Positions 1 to 8,930 of a DNA stretch of 64,000 nucleotides are shown piece after piece (the first letter of the stretch is position 1; every line of letters starts with the position of its first letter). The translations under genes were made by a program, and so were the position numbers. The stretch is from Bostrychus sinensis. Lineage: Eukaryota > Chordata > Actinopteri > Gobiiformes > Eleotridae. The notes under the pieces are model-generated. The model was given only the letters and a program-made list of their open reading frames with translations. It had not been told where the DNA came from and ran no database searches. The stretch covers positions 28,627,403 through 28,691,402 of the forward strand of contig CM036243.1 in assembly GCA_020698575.1 (NCBI GenBank), in the 5' to 3' direction.

Positions 1-165
1 AGATTATAGATAATTACAGCCGGAGAGAGACTCAATGCACTCTGACGGTGTAAGAGCGAGTTCAAATATGGCCAACCTGCTGTTGTCTGTATATCGATCA
101 GGTAATTGATTTCCATCTCTTTATGTTGCGCCTCTCAGTCGTCTCTGTGCATTATACTACCCCAA
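1..165. repeat. Dispersed repeat, copy 1 of a local pair
   Basis: This segment resembles 1585-1735 in the same orientation. Shared blocks include GTTCAAATATGGCC, GTCTGTATATCGAT, GGTAATTGA and CTCTTTATGT, with roughly three quarters of bases identical by eye. It is cut by the window edge. It has no open frame of interest, and I do not recognise the family. Confidence 0.6.
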
Positions 166-1075
166 TAAAATAAAAAAAAAAGGATGTAAAATGTAAAATA
201 AAAACAAAATCCAAATGTTTCAGAGACAAAAACTTACGGATGTGTTCCTGATCCATAAAGTTATATCTAGTGCAAAATAATGTCTGTTTTCTCAAGGGCC
301 TGATGATCATGAGCATCCAATACATCCAATACAAATTTTAGAGCCTCTGCCCTTCTAAAATGCTTGTTCTATACTGAGAGATCGCACTAAAATGTTGCCA
401 AATAACTTGCTGAGTTTTTGAGTGTGCTTCTCCAAGGTAGCTCCAGGGTTTTTCTTGTGATATGTAATACTTTTTAATGCCACTAAAATGTAATATCAAG
501 ATTGCCAGCAAAAGGACAATAATCTGTATACATTTTTAACAAATTAAGTATTAGTATTACTCTCTGAAACTCATTGGTTTTGTTTAAAAATCTAATACAG
601 GTGAAATAACTCCAGTTCTGCATTAAAAATCTCTACACCTAATCATACGTTTCAGTGGTAACAGCATTTACTCTATTGTGGGGATGTTTTTTGCAACAAA
701 TATGTCTGCAGCCCATACACAGCCCTATATAGCTTTCAAAAACTTACTAAATAAAGGCACATTTGAGTGGAATGAAGATATATGTAAAACCACTACTGAT
801 AGAATTTGTTGGCAAATTCACATCCAACTCACAAAAAAGGGACTTCTCTGTTGTGTCTTACAAAGTGTTGATCTAAAATATATTTTTGACAAGTACAACA
901 CTGAAAAACTTGACTTAGAAGTCCCAGTTTAAGACCAAGATGAACAAAATTTAATACCTGCCCATACAAGGCCTTGATTTTGGCAACATCAAATTTAATA
1001 CCTTTTTAATATTTTTAAAAGCTTGGGGCAACCCTGTTCTCTTTTTTTTCTCTTTCTGTTTTCCATTTTTCTGCT
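166..1075. other. AT-rich stretch with no recognisable gene
   Basis: No convincing gene or intact repeat is visible. The only item of note is an 84-codon open frame at 678-932 (+) with a phrase reading LLNKGTFEWNED. That phrase is reminiscent of the hinge between reverse transcriptase and RNase H in Ty3/gypsy elements, where an LL-x-K-x-F-x-W-x-E pattern is usual. No catalytic motif accompanies it, so this is a weak hint of an LTR-retrotransposon relic and nothing more. Confidence 0.3.
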
Positions 1076-1079
1076 GTTT

Positions 1080-1212
1080 TTTGGTGTAAACAGTTGGAGC
1101 CAGTGCTGGAATTGGTATCTTTCCAGTTGGACAGCAGCCGCCATTCATCTAGTGACGAGGAGAAAGCTTTGACATCAACCAACGAAAGTGTCCCTGATCC
1201 GAATAAAATCAG
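1080..1212 (-). repeat. Dispersed repeat, related to 62945-63060
   Basis: Read on the minus strand, this contains CAATTCCAGCACTGGCTCC followed by ACTGTTTACACC, matching CAATTCCAGCTCTGGCTCC and ACTGTTTACACT on the plus strand near 63028-63056. The phrase around GGGACACTTTCGTTGG is likewise shared with 62952-62968. The plus-strand copy ends in a tail typical of teleost LINEs (see 62945-63155), so this is probably a piece of the same retroelement family. No coding capacity remains. Confidence 0.5.
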
Positions 1213-1404
1213 CCTTTTTTTTGTTCTGAGCATGTGATTGGTCAAAAAAATGTAGCCTCTGCTCTAGTCCCCTGTCTATCAAAAATGCTTTATAGTAAAT
1301 CCCAGATAAGGCTTCAGAGTGAGATGACTTCTATTATATTGTGCCATGGTCCAAATAATTAATCCTTTAAACAAGGGGGGTAAATCAACTTTCTGTTGCC
1401 CATG

Positions 1405-1592
1405 TCCCAACTTTTATTTAAATGTGTTGCTGCTATCAAATTGTGCTAGCATGTCAGTTTCAGTGCCTGATATGTAAATAAATGAATCTTGAATAACATA
1501 ATGTATGGCTGTATAAGAGATGCAGACCATTGCTTTCGTTTATTTACATTTTACACAGCGTCCCACCTTTTTATAAATTGGTGTTGTAGATA
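1405..1592 (+). mobile_element. Tc1/mariner-superfamily 3' end remnant
   Basis: The phrases ATGTCCCAACTTTTATTTAAA, TTATTTACATTTTACACAGC, GTCCCACCTTTTTATAAATT and the end GGTGTTGTA match what I remember as the 3' end of an abundant fish DNA transposon whose consensus ends in a GTCCCAACTT...TTGGGGTTGTA block. Only the terminal ~190 bp is present. A transposase fragment probably of the same superfamily lies at 43500-43770 on the minus strand. Family assignment is from memory and not searched. Confidence 0.5.
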
Positions 1593-1740
1593 ATCACAGT
1601 GTCAGACTCAAAGCTCTTGGATGGTAAAATAGTTCAAATATGGCCGTGCTGTTGTCGTCTGTATATCGATTTGGTAATTGACTCCGATCTCTTTATGTGG
1701 AGCCGCTCAGTTGTCTCTGTGCAGTACACTTCCTCTGTTG
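1585..1740. repeat. Dispersed repeat, copy 2 of a local pair
   Basis: Second copy of the repeat at 1-165, same orientation, directly following the mariner-type 3' end. Shared blocks are listed under 1-165. No coding capacity is seen. Confidence 0.6.
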
Positions 1741-1824
1741 GACTCACTGTGTAGGTGTTTCTGCATTATGGATAGTGACATGCGATGTGGGTGGATTCAC
1801 AATTCGGACTGTATCCTCTCCTCG

Positions 1825-1827
<3 letters not shown>

Positions 1828-1859
<32 letters not shown>

Positions 1860-1866
1860 CTCTCTG
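1828..1866. repeat. CT dinucleotide microsatellite
   Basis: An almost pure run of CT of about 38 bp with one CG interruption near the end. It creates spurious leucine/serine-rich and arginine/glutamate-rich open frames on the two strands across 1678-2050, which should not be read as genes. Confidence 0.95.
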
Positions 1867-2311
1867 TCGGTGGGGGCTGCGACTGAAATGACTGAAAAAG
1901 CCCAGTCCACATTTTTCTTGACTCCCTCTGGGGCTGCCAGTGTAGCTGAGACTTCCCTCGCCGCTGTTTGGTGGGCTGCAATTGGATGCGGAGCCAGACT
2001 CGCAGTGACTGTAAAAGGATAAAGTCTAAAGCGACACTGGGGCATAGCACTGCAGCAGCTTGGTGTAAATAATCAGCATTTAGACGACGACAGGAGCAGG
2101 TTTAGGGAGTGTAAACAGGGCTGAGCCACCGGGCAAAAAGGCAGGCGATTTTGTAACCAAAACAGTTTACAATGGATTTTATTTCCTTAAAGAAGAAAAA
2201 CAAATTATTTGTCTAGTAAAAGATAAAGAGCAAAGTATTGAGCTACAATTATGTTGCATAATTTGCTGTTGACAAATTGCCCTGCTTTAGATTTTATAGA
2301 TACCATTATGG

Positions 2312-2413
2312 CGCTCAACAGTTACAGCCCACCATGCGGATCTGGAAGCAAATTTCCCATTAATTTTCTCCATTGACTGAAAAAATTCTGTATTATGAGA
2401 GTTTAAAAGGACT
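2312..2413. repeat. Half copy of a MITE family (also 4750-5138 and 20973-21222)
   Basis: Matches one terminal arm of the element at 4750-5138: an accGCC-like start, then TCTGGAAG, AAATTTCCCATT, a TTTTC block and CCATTGACT followed by an AAAAATTCTGTATTATGAG block. The second arm is missing here. It is therefore a truncated or solo arm. Confidence 0.7.
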
Positions 2414-2879
2414 ATATTATGCTTTTTTGTGTCTTTTAAATTAATTTAGGACACATCTAGATTTGTTGGTCAGAAAACACAATAATTACTGAAAAAATGT
2501 ATTTGAAGAAACTCATCATTTGACTTTGGGAGAACCACTCAAATTTGGTTCCTGTCACTTTAAGAGCCCTCCCTCCCCTACTGTCCCGCTGCTAGCATGC
2601 CCCTTCAGCGCTCCTCACAAAAACACGTCGAGTGTTTGAGTGCAGTTAAGGGGTGAGTTTGTTTGGTTGCTGCAGGGGAGGCGTGAGCTGTAGCAGTGCT
2701 TCCAGAAGGGTACAGGACCATGAGGGGAGAGGGGCGTGGTCAGGTGGAAAAGGCAGACACTGGTGAAACGAGTCGTTCTGGCCTCTCACAAACTCAATGT
2801 AAATGAATCGAGGATTACTCAAACAGGCGTAAATGAAACAAAACACAACTTGAGGTATTTGTTTTTGATGAGGAAACTC
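2414..2879. other. Unassigned, probably old repeat DNA
   Basis: The beginning carries an AAAGGACTATATTATGC phrase similar to termini of the elements at 35100 and 41525, and GTCACTTTAAGAGCCCTCCC near 2555 also looks repeat-derived. I see no coding exon, only short stop-bounded frames. Confidence 0.3.
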
Positions 2880-3941
2880 TAGAGGGTTGTCACAGATACG
2901 GCCCACGGGCCCGCAAGACCTTTCTATCCGGCCCACGAGACAATTCCTATTTTCTATTAATAGGTTTCGATCGCTATAAAGCATTTTTACTGCTAGAACT
3001 ACGAATCCCATAATGCAGTGCAGCAGCTCCGTAGCATGCCACCCCTTCCCCGCTGCTGCTGCCGCTGTAACTTGTCTCTGACAAAACTGCTACCACGCAC
3101 GGGCTTTACCCAAAAAATAAATGAGTGGAGGAAAAATGAAGAGTGAGAGCAGGGTTGTTTAATCCACTTGGAAGAAGAGAGACTGTCTGTGGACTCAAGA
3201 GCTGGGCTAAATGTGGAGCTAATGTAGAGCTAATGTGGCCACAGGCTCAGTAAAGAATATAACCACGCTCTGGACAAAGCAGAAGCTACAGAAGGAGTCT
3301 GGTCTCACAGCAGAGCAGAGTGTGTTTATTAAAGCAAAGTCACAAAGTGAAACTGCTGTGAGCTCGTTTTATCACAGAGGACACAGCTCTGATCAGCTCT
3401 GGACAGAGGGACAGCTCTGTGTCCTCCTGTGTTCACAGAAATATGACAGACTCAAACTAAATGTTGGGACACTGGGTATAAAATAATATAATGCAGTGTT
3501 AGAAGCAAATTAAATATTTTATTTACAAGATGAAAATATGTTACCACTTCATAAAAAATAAATGCTCATTTTGACTTTGATAGCAGCAACCAGTAATAAA
3601 ACATGCTTTTAAATATTATTAGTAGTATTTGATATATTGGATGCTTGTGGTCTTCTGGCCTTGAGCAGGGCTGCACTATAAATGTTTGAGACAAGCTGCC
3701 GTCATCAAATTTTAAAAAGTGAGAGAGTATTATATCAGCACATGATAGGTTTCTTATGTTAAAATATAAATACCATTTTTATAAAATTTGCAAAGCATAT
3801 TATCCAGTGTCCAAAAATGACTTTTGAAATTATACAATTTAAACTTACGCTTTTAAACTTTATTTACATTAGGTTTGGTCCTGCGACCTACTCTGATTGT
3901 TAAATTTCAGCCCAAACCATGAACTGAGTTTGACACCACTG
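2880..3941. mobile_element. Non-autonomous hAT-type element, copy 1
   Basis: This is the sister of the element at 27669-28727. Its left end (TAGAGGGTTGTCA) is a diverged hAT terminus and its right end GTTTGACACCACTG reverses to CAGTGGTGTCAAAC, a good hAT terminus. The 8-bp target duplication is not recognisable here. The interior at 3235-3486 contains an 83-codon open frame whose protein is identical to that of copy 2 (27962-28213). The phrase EQSVFIKAKSQSETAV within it resembles part of the GTF2IRD2/hAT-like transposase-derived family, but stop codons upstream and the lack of a catalytic domain make it a relic. Copy 1 has about 45 extra GC-rich bases near 3018-3062 and lacks a ~75-bp segment present in copy 2. 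Confidence 0.8.
3235..3486 (+). pseudogene. Transposase-derived fragment inside hAT copy 1
   Basis: An open frame of 83 codons beginning MATGSVKNITTLW and ending NVGTLGIK. In-frame stops lie just upstream, where the longer relic reads MSGGKMKSESRVV, stop, STWKKRDCLWTQELG. The pattern (basic N-terminus, QSVFIKAKSQSETAV, then a degraded PFTEGQ-like phrase read here as LWTEGQL) resembles the region between zinc finger and dimerisation domain in GTF2IRD2/SCAND3-type hAT-derived proteins. There is no zinc finger, DDE core or dimerisation domain. I regard it as a decayed transposase piece carried by a non-autonomous element; expression is not implied. Confidence 0.55.
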
Positions 3942-4197
3942 ATCTGGAACATGGTAGAAAGCTCAGAAAAGTCGATTTTGGCACAGTCTGACTTGGCTAA
4001 TTCCAGTAGAGACTTGCCTTTTCTCTGTGCTTTGTGTAGGAGAATTAATTGAAGCATGGAAGTGTAGCAGCTGTGTTTTTATATTGGTGTGAAAAAAATT
4101 TAACTATAGCAAGAATAAAATGTTTGTTTTATTCCCTGTGTAAACTCAGAAAACTTTTTATGAACCTTATATTTAGATTCTGTTTCATGTTCTTTTT
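3942..4197. other. Short spacer between two DNA transposons
   Basis: No gene or repeat is recognised. The last nine bases, GTTCTTTTT at 4189-4197, are the left target duplication of the next element. Confidence 0.5.
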
Positions 4198-4657
4198 TTG
4201 CCTGGAAATTCCAGACTCACCGCTGTACCAGCGGATGAGTCTGGTCGCCTTACAATCAATTAGATTTCTAGGGCGGAGCAAACTCGAATTAACAGACAGC
4301 GGCGTTAGCCATAGAAAATGGCGCACGTGACGTTAACAAAGCGACAAGAAAGTAAGAAAGTAAACAAACGGAGTAGTAAAGCTACGAGGGAGGAACGATG
4401 GAGTTATTTCAACATTACTGTACCATATCGCTGAATGAAACAAACTCTCAGGATCCTCGGTGCGCCATCTTGATTGTTGTCGGTGAGGGGACGCGTACGA
4501 GTGACGCTGCTCGCGAAGAACACGTGACTTAAATAAACCAATCAAGATGCACGGTACGCTTGGGATTTGAGTAAACCACTGTGGACGGCGTGGTGACCAG
4601 ACTGATATTTCTCTGTAAAATAACACAGAGACATATCAGTCTGGATTTTCCAGGCAA
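4198..4657. mobile_element. Non-autonomous DNA transposon with 9-bp TSD (Mutator-like?), copy 1
   Basis: The 460-bp element is bounded by TIRs TTGCCTGGAAATTCCAGACT (left) and, on the reverse strand, TTGCCTGGAAAATCCAGACT (right), 19 of 20 matching. The flanks are a perfect 9-bp direct repeat, GTTCTTTTT, at 4189-4197 and 4658-4666. Immediately inside each TIR lies a hairpin: 4212-4245 (CCAGACTCA...TGAGTCTGG) and 4598-4645 (CCAGACTGATAT...ATATCAGTCTGG, 21-bp arms, 19 matching). The interior is CpG-rich with CACGTG twice, a TGACGT and an AAGATGGCG-like block on the reverse strand. There is no open frame of note. A second, inverted copy is at 57583-58015. A 9-bp TSD is usual for Mutator-like elements, but without a transposase the superfamily is inference. 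Confidence 0.88.
4598..4646. repeat. Subterminal hairpin of the 9-bp-TSD element
   Basis: The left arm CCAGACTGATATTTCTCTGT is matched by the right arm (reverse complement CCAGACTGATATGTCTCTGT) across a loop of about 8 bases; 19 of 20 positions pair. The outer bases repeat the inner half of the TIR. Confidence 0.85.
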
Positions 4658-4749
4658 GTTCTTTTTTCCCTGTGATTTTAAAATGAGTGTAGTAGATTTT
4701 TTATTTTTATTTTTTCTAAACAGACTAGCTTATTGACATTTGAGTAAAA

Positions 4750-5138
4750 AAAAAACTACAGGTGACCTTCCACCTCTGGTTCTGGAAGTAAATTTCCCAT
4801 TCATTTTCCCCATTGCCTTTAAAAAAATCTGTATTATGAGACCTTAATGGATTGGCAGAGGCTAATCAGCTATGGCGTAACTCATGACCATAACACATTT
4901 CATTTCCATCAAAAAAAATAATCTGAAACTTGAAAAAAGTCAATGTTACAAACATATTTCGCCCATGCTTTAAGTTTTAGATAATTTTTTTGAATATGAA
5001 TAAATAGCTGATAAGCCTACGTCAAGGTATTAAACTCAACTTAATATAAAGATTTTTCAAAAAGTCAATGGGGAAGATGAATGGGAAATTTACTCGAGGT
5101 GGGAGGTCACCGTTGAGCCCCATACCTGTAGTTTTTTC
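4750..5138. mobile_element. MITE with long imperfect terminal inverted repeats
   Basis: The left arm from 4761 runs GGTGACCTTCCACCTCTGG, then AAGTAAATTTCCCATTCATT, TTCCCCATTG. The right arm, read in reverse, runs GGTGACCTCCCACCTC, then GAGTAAATTTCCCATTCATC, TTCCCCATTGACTTT. Arms extend about 65-75 bp. Outside them both ends reach AAAAAACTACAGGT, with the left end lacking about 13 bases that the right end has. No clear target duplication could be fixed because the flanks are A/T runs. Related copies lie at 20973-21222 and 2312-2413. Confidence 0.85.
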
Positions 5139-6050
5139 TTTTTTTTTTTTTTTTTTAATCTCTTTGTCACTTAGCTAGTCTATTTAAAAATAAATCAAAC
5201 ATACTATAGCCATTTCAAAATCACAGAAAAAAAAAATCTTCATAAAGATGTGGAACTAATATTATTTGATCTTCATTTTAACAGCATGTTGTGTATTATA
5301 GGCCAGCTCATAAGTCAAACATGGAGGTCAGTGATAGTATATAACTTATTAATTAAACGCTCTTAAAATGCACAAAAATACACAATACTGTTGAGGTCAA
5401 GTTGGTATATGTCTTGGGTAACCCCAGAACAGGCGTGACAACACTCAACACATGAAAATGTAGCATGACTGTGTTTCTGTATAGTGAACTTTTAAAACTT
5501 AGTGTTGTCATGATTAAGAAGAAATCAGACTTACATATTGATGTGAGAAGGTGAAGCCATAAGAAGAAAAGGTTTGTTTTATTCCTTATGTTTCTTACAT
5601 TAGGTTATGTTTTATGTCCTTTTTTTCCATTGCACTCACTTTTCTTTACTAAAGCAAGGATTGTCTGTTGATGAAAAGCGTGCTATACAGTATACTAAGA
5701 ACATTAATGCTCTTAAAAGGAGTCTTCGAACTTCTCTGGCATTGTTAGTGCGACTTTCTTCATCCTGCACAGAGGCAAATAAAAGCCCTTATTCAAACCG
5801 TGTTGCTCTAAGCCCTCAGTGTTTTATCCATTAGTGCAGACTTAGACTAATGCAATGTGAATTTACATGGCACTTCATAAAGCCAGAGACATATTGTGTC
5901 ATGGATTAAATGAGCTTAGATAGCCTCATTATAAATTTCCATAATGCAATGTGAACATTCAATGTCACAAGGAATAATAATAATGTAGTGGCAACTCATA
6001 AAAGGAGATTAAAACTTATTTATTAAGGCGATATTGTTATGTTTTTCATC
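5139..6050. other. AT-rich non-coding stretch
   Basis: Begins with a T-rich run, then AT-rich unique-looking DNA. A 75-codon open frame at 5607-5834 shows no recognisable domain and its base composition is no different from surrounding non-coding DNA. No gene is called. Confidence 0.4.
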
Positions 6051-6054
6051 ACGC

Positions 6055-6430
6055 CATTATTTATGCCTCATCTTGTGTAGGAGCTAATGTCCGGCGTAAC
6101 AACCAATTTCTGCCACGAGAACGGTTTTCAAAAGGCTTAACCGGTGGCGTACGTTTCCTCAAATTAAGAGGCTGTTAGGCGTAAGAACTGGCTGTGCTCT
6201 TGGCTCAGCTCCCAGATGGATGAAGATTTCCCAGAGGACAGGGAACTTAAAGCCTGTCGCTGGCTCCTCCAAGGGCCCTTCTGTCTATTACAGATATCAC
6301 AGGCTCACTCAGCGACCTTGAGAAGATATCGCGCTCTCCATTAGACATATATAATATTCCTTTCCATCCATCCTAGAGAGGTGTCGTCTCCACCTGAGGG
6401 AACGCGCCGCTTCATCTTTGCCCTGAAGAC
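6055..6430. other. CpG-richer, repeat-free block; candidate conserved non-coding element
   Basis: This stretch is less AT-rich than its surroundings and has several CpG sites (for example around CCGGCGTAAC, CGTACG, GAACGCGCCGC). It lacks any repeat phrase seen elsewhere in the window and has no long open frame. That pattern is compatible with a conserved regulatory element in a gene desert, but conservation cannot be judged from one sequence. Confidence 0.25.
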
Positions 6431-6669
6431 GTCATTCAAAATATGAAGTAATGTGATTTAAAGAGATGTACTGCCGTTTTCAGGACGTTTATTCTCACAC
6501 AACATCTCTCTTTTAACTTTGTAAGGCTTAGGCATTAAATATAAGGTTCACTTACTTATGTTATAGCGTATAAAGTTTGTAAGGTGGTCAGCTGTTCTTT
6601 TATTTATTATCTAAAGGTGTTACCTGGATTCTCAGTTGTGTCAGTGTTTGGTGCTCATGTGATCCACAC

Positions 6670-6952
6670 GCTCTCTCTGAGTGGAGTCTGCATGTCCTCT
6701 TCATGTTAGCATGGGTTCTTTCCAGGTGCGCTGGCTGCCTACCACTGCCCAAAGACATGTGTTAGGTGAAATTATGACTCTAAATTGCCCCTAGTGATAT
6801 GAATGTGAGAGTGAATGGTTGTCTGATTGTGTATGTGTCTGCATCTGCCCTGTGACTACCAGGGTCCAGGGTGTACCCCGTCTAAGGCCCATAGTTACTG
6901 GGCATGGCTCCAGTACCGCAACCCCTAGTAGCAATAAGCAGAAGAAGGTGAA
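6670..6952 (+). repeat. SINE-like repeat, family B (body and 3' part)
   Basis: Contains the family B landmarks in order: GTGGAGTCTGCATGTCCTC, CCAAAGACATG, CTCTAAATTGCCCCTAGTG, ATGAATGTGAGAGTGAATGG, GTCCAGGGTGTACCCCG, GTTACTGGGCATGGCTCCAG and ACCCCTAG. The tRNA-like head is missing. This is one of about ten pieces of the same teleost repeat here. Confidence 0.85.
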
Positions 6953-7039
6953 TGATTTTAAAGTTATTGCCATTTTGTTTTTCAATTTATTGCACAGATG
7001 CATTAACACTATATAATACAGTAGAGTACATTAGGGCTA

Positions 7040-7160
7040 TATTAGGGCTGCTTGATTATAGAATGAAATCATAAAGACAATTATTTAGGTCATAATTGGA
7101 ATCATGATTATATAAAAAGATTTTTCATGTACAGCCAAAATAATAACCCATAGAGGAAGA
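7040..7160. mobile_element. DNA-transposon terminus (AGGGCTGCTTGATTAT type)
   Basis: AGGGCTGCTTGATTAT, followed by AATCATAAAGACAATTATTT, GGTCATAATTGGAATCATGA, matches from memory the terminus of a common fish hAT-like repeat whose consensus begins AGGGCTGCTCGATTATGG. The other end could not be located with confidence (a possible match is near 7335-7365). Confidence 0.45.
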
Positions 7161-7499
7161 GTAGTTTTATCATTTATTCATTCACAGAGCCTAGTACAAG
7201 ACTTTGGACAATGTTCTGGACAAAGACCAGAGCCCGTCCAGCTTTAACAGCTCTGTAAAGTCTCTACATATGGACGTAAAGAGCATCCATCACACGTGCG
7301 TCATTCAGAAGTCCAATTTAATGAATTGTTTTTTCTAAATTATATAGATTTTGCAATCATTGGGATGCACTCCTGTTTTAGATTGTGTGAGCACAATTTC
7401 AAAACATATGTTCTCACTTCACTGATGGAACTCAGGTTGTCTGGTTGTCTACTGCTTCACTTTTTGCTTATTAAGCTCCTCCCAAAACTCTGCTAAAGG

Positions 7500-8075
7500 A
7501 AATATATATATATTAACATGTATTTCTTTAAATCCTCCCCATTTTTTGTGCTAATGCTGCTCTTACTGTACATTCTGCTGTTGCAGCATTCTGTCCCCAC
7601 GGAGGCACTGGTAAAGGTTTTCTTATCTCATCTTATTAGTGAAGTAGTTAGTTTTCTACCTTTGGTGTGGAAGGTCAAGGATTCAATTCCTTCATGGTGT
7701 GCCAAAAACTCCAGCTACAAGGTGACAGTCCCAAGTCTGGGTAAATTCGGGGAGTTGTGTCAGGAGGAGCATGTAAAACGAGCGCCAATGTGAATGATAT
7801 CAGCCAAACTGAACTTTTTAAATGCTCTTTTGAAAGTTGATGAGTCCTTACAGAGATGTTGTGTCACCTGCTTTGTTTTGGAGGATACAGGACCTTGCGA
7901 AAGTGACTTCTTGTTATATGAATACCCTCTGAGGTAGATGTTTAGCAATTAAAGCCGTAGAATTGTTCCCTTAAGTGCAATAAACCACAGGAGATGAGAC
8001 CGTGTTGCATGTTTTCTTCAGTCGTTGTGGGAGGCAATTAAAGATACACTCCTGTTTTAGATTCACGGTCACTCA
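7500..8075. other. No gene recognised
   Basis: A 91-codon open frame at 7518-7793 (+) starts with a hydrophobic run (FVLMLLLLYILLLQ) that might mimic a signal peptide, but the following residues show no domain, the start context is weak and the DNA is ordinary AT-rich sequence. I do not call it a gene. Confidence 0.3.
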
Positions 8076-8079
8076 CATG

Positions 8080-8360
8080 CACTCACGGGTGATTTATTGA
8101 TATACACAAACAAACGGCGTAAATCTTAATTAGTAAGCAGCTTGTGTGGCGTTGGTGTCTGGGAGCTCCCCGAGAGGATGGTGGATGGCAGAACTCCTCC
8201 GGCCATTTCTCTTCAGGTCTGGCAGGCTCGTGGCAGCAACGGCCCGGGTCTACGTAAATCTGCCGCAGACAACGGGCGAATGCTAATCCATTAAAGGACC
8301 GCACTGGGACGACTGGACTCAAAGGACGGAGGTGCCGCTCTGTCCTGGTGTGGAGATGAT
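8080..8360. other. CpG-richer, repeat-free block; candidate conserved non-coding element
   Basis: GC-rich relative to its flanks with homeodomain-like TTAATTAG, TAAATC and CCATTAAA cores beside CpG-bearing phrases (AACGGCCCGGG, CGGGCGAATG). No repeat phrase from elsewhere in the window occurs in it. A regulatory role is only a possibility. Confidence 0.25.
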
Positions 8361-8479
8361 ATAGGTGAGGCGGAGTTTGTCATACCCAAGCTCCGCCCAC
8401 TCACGAGAATCAGGTTAAGCTCACAAAGGTGGTTAAGCAAGAGAATTAGATTTACGAGGGGTCAAATCCAGCTGCAAGC

Positions 8480-8612
8480 CTCTTTGTGCAGATAAATGGA
8501 GAGGCTTGTGTCAGGAAGGGCATCTGGAGTAAAACCAAATGCCAAATCAATATGCTTATTACTCCAGCATTATGAGGCAGGTGAATTGCTGTGGTAACCC
8601 TAGAAGAACAAA
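8480..8612 (+). repeat. Dispersed repeat, family C
   Basis: GATAAATGGAGAGGCTTGTG, TCAGGAAGGGCATCTGGAG, TAAAACCAAATGCCAAATCA and a TATGAGGCAGGTGAATTGCT block are the landmarks of a widespread teleost repeat. The same family occurs on the opposite strand at 8830, 21506, 37141, 39655, 42405 and 59720 and in this sense at 13660 and 20838. Confidence 0.75.
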
Positions 8613-8829
8613 GACAAAAGGTAAAAAAAAAGTAGAAGAGTTATACCATTTTTAACCAATCACAACAGATAACTCAAATGGGGCGGGCTTTATGTGATAC
8701 TTTGTCGTCTTTGATTGGTTGGTTCACTTTTTCAAATTGTGTCAGCACGGAAGCAGTTTATTTTCTATTGGTTCAGCTCCTTGGATTTTCTTGTTTGTAT
8801 ATTGCTTTGGCATAGATGTGATGACATTT

Positions 8830-8930
8830 GATTCCCTTCCTTCTCCATTTATCCGGGCTTGGGATCAGCAGAAAGATTAAACTGGCTTGTGATCCTTGTG
8901 GCTGCATTATGTAATTGCATTCCTAAGTTG
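8830..8930 (-). repeat. Dispersed repeat, family C fragment
   Basis: CTCCATTTATCCGGGCTTGG followed by GGCTTGTGATCCTTGTGGCT is the continuation of family C seen also near 21630-21680 and 59818-59870. It faces the piece at 8480, so the two may be remnants of separate insertions. Confidence 0.6.

Noticed and set aside
1678..2050. Open frames of 64-114 codons on both strands
   Set aside because: They run through the CT microsatellite and are low-complexity artefacts without a domain.
7518..7793. Possible secreted small protein with hydrophobic start
   Set aside because: No domain after the hydrophobic run, no splice or polyadenylation context, composition equal to flanking non-coding DNA.
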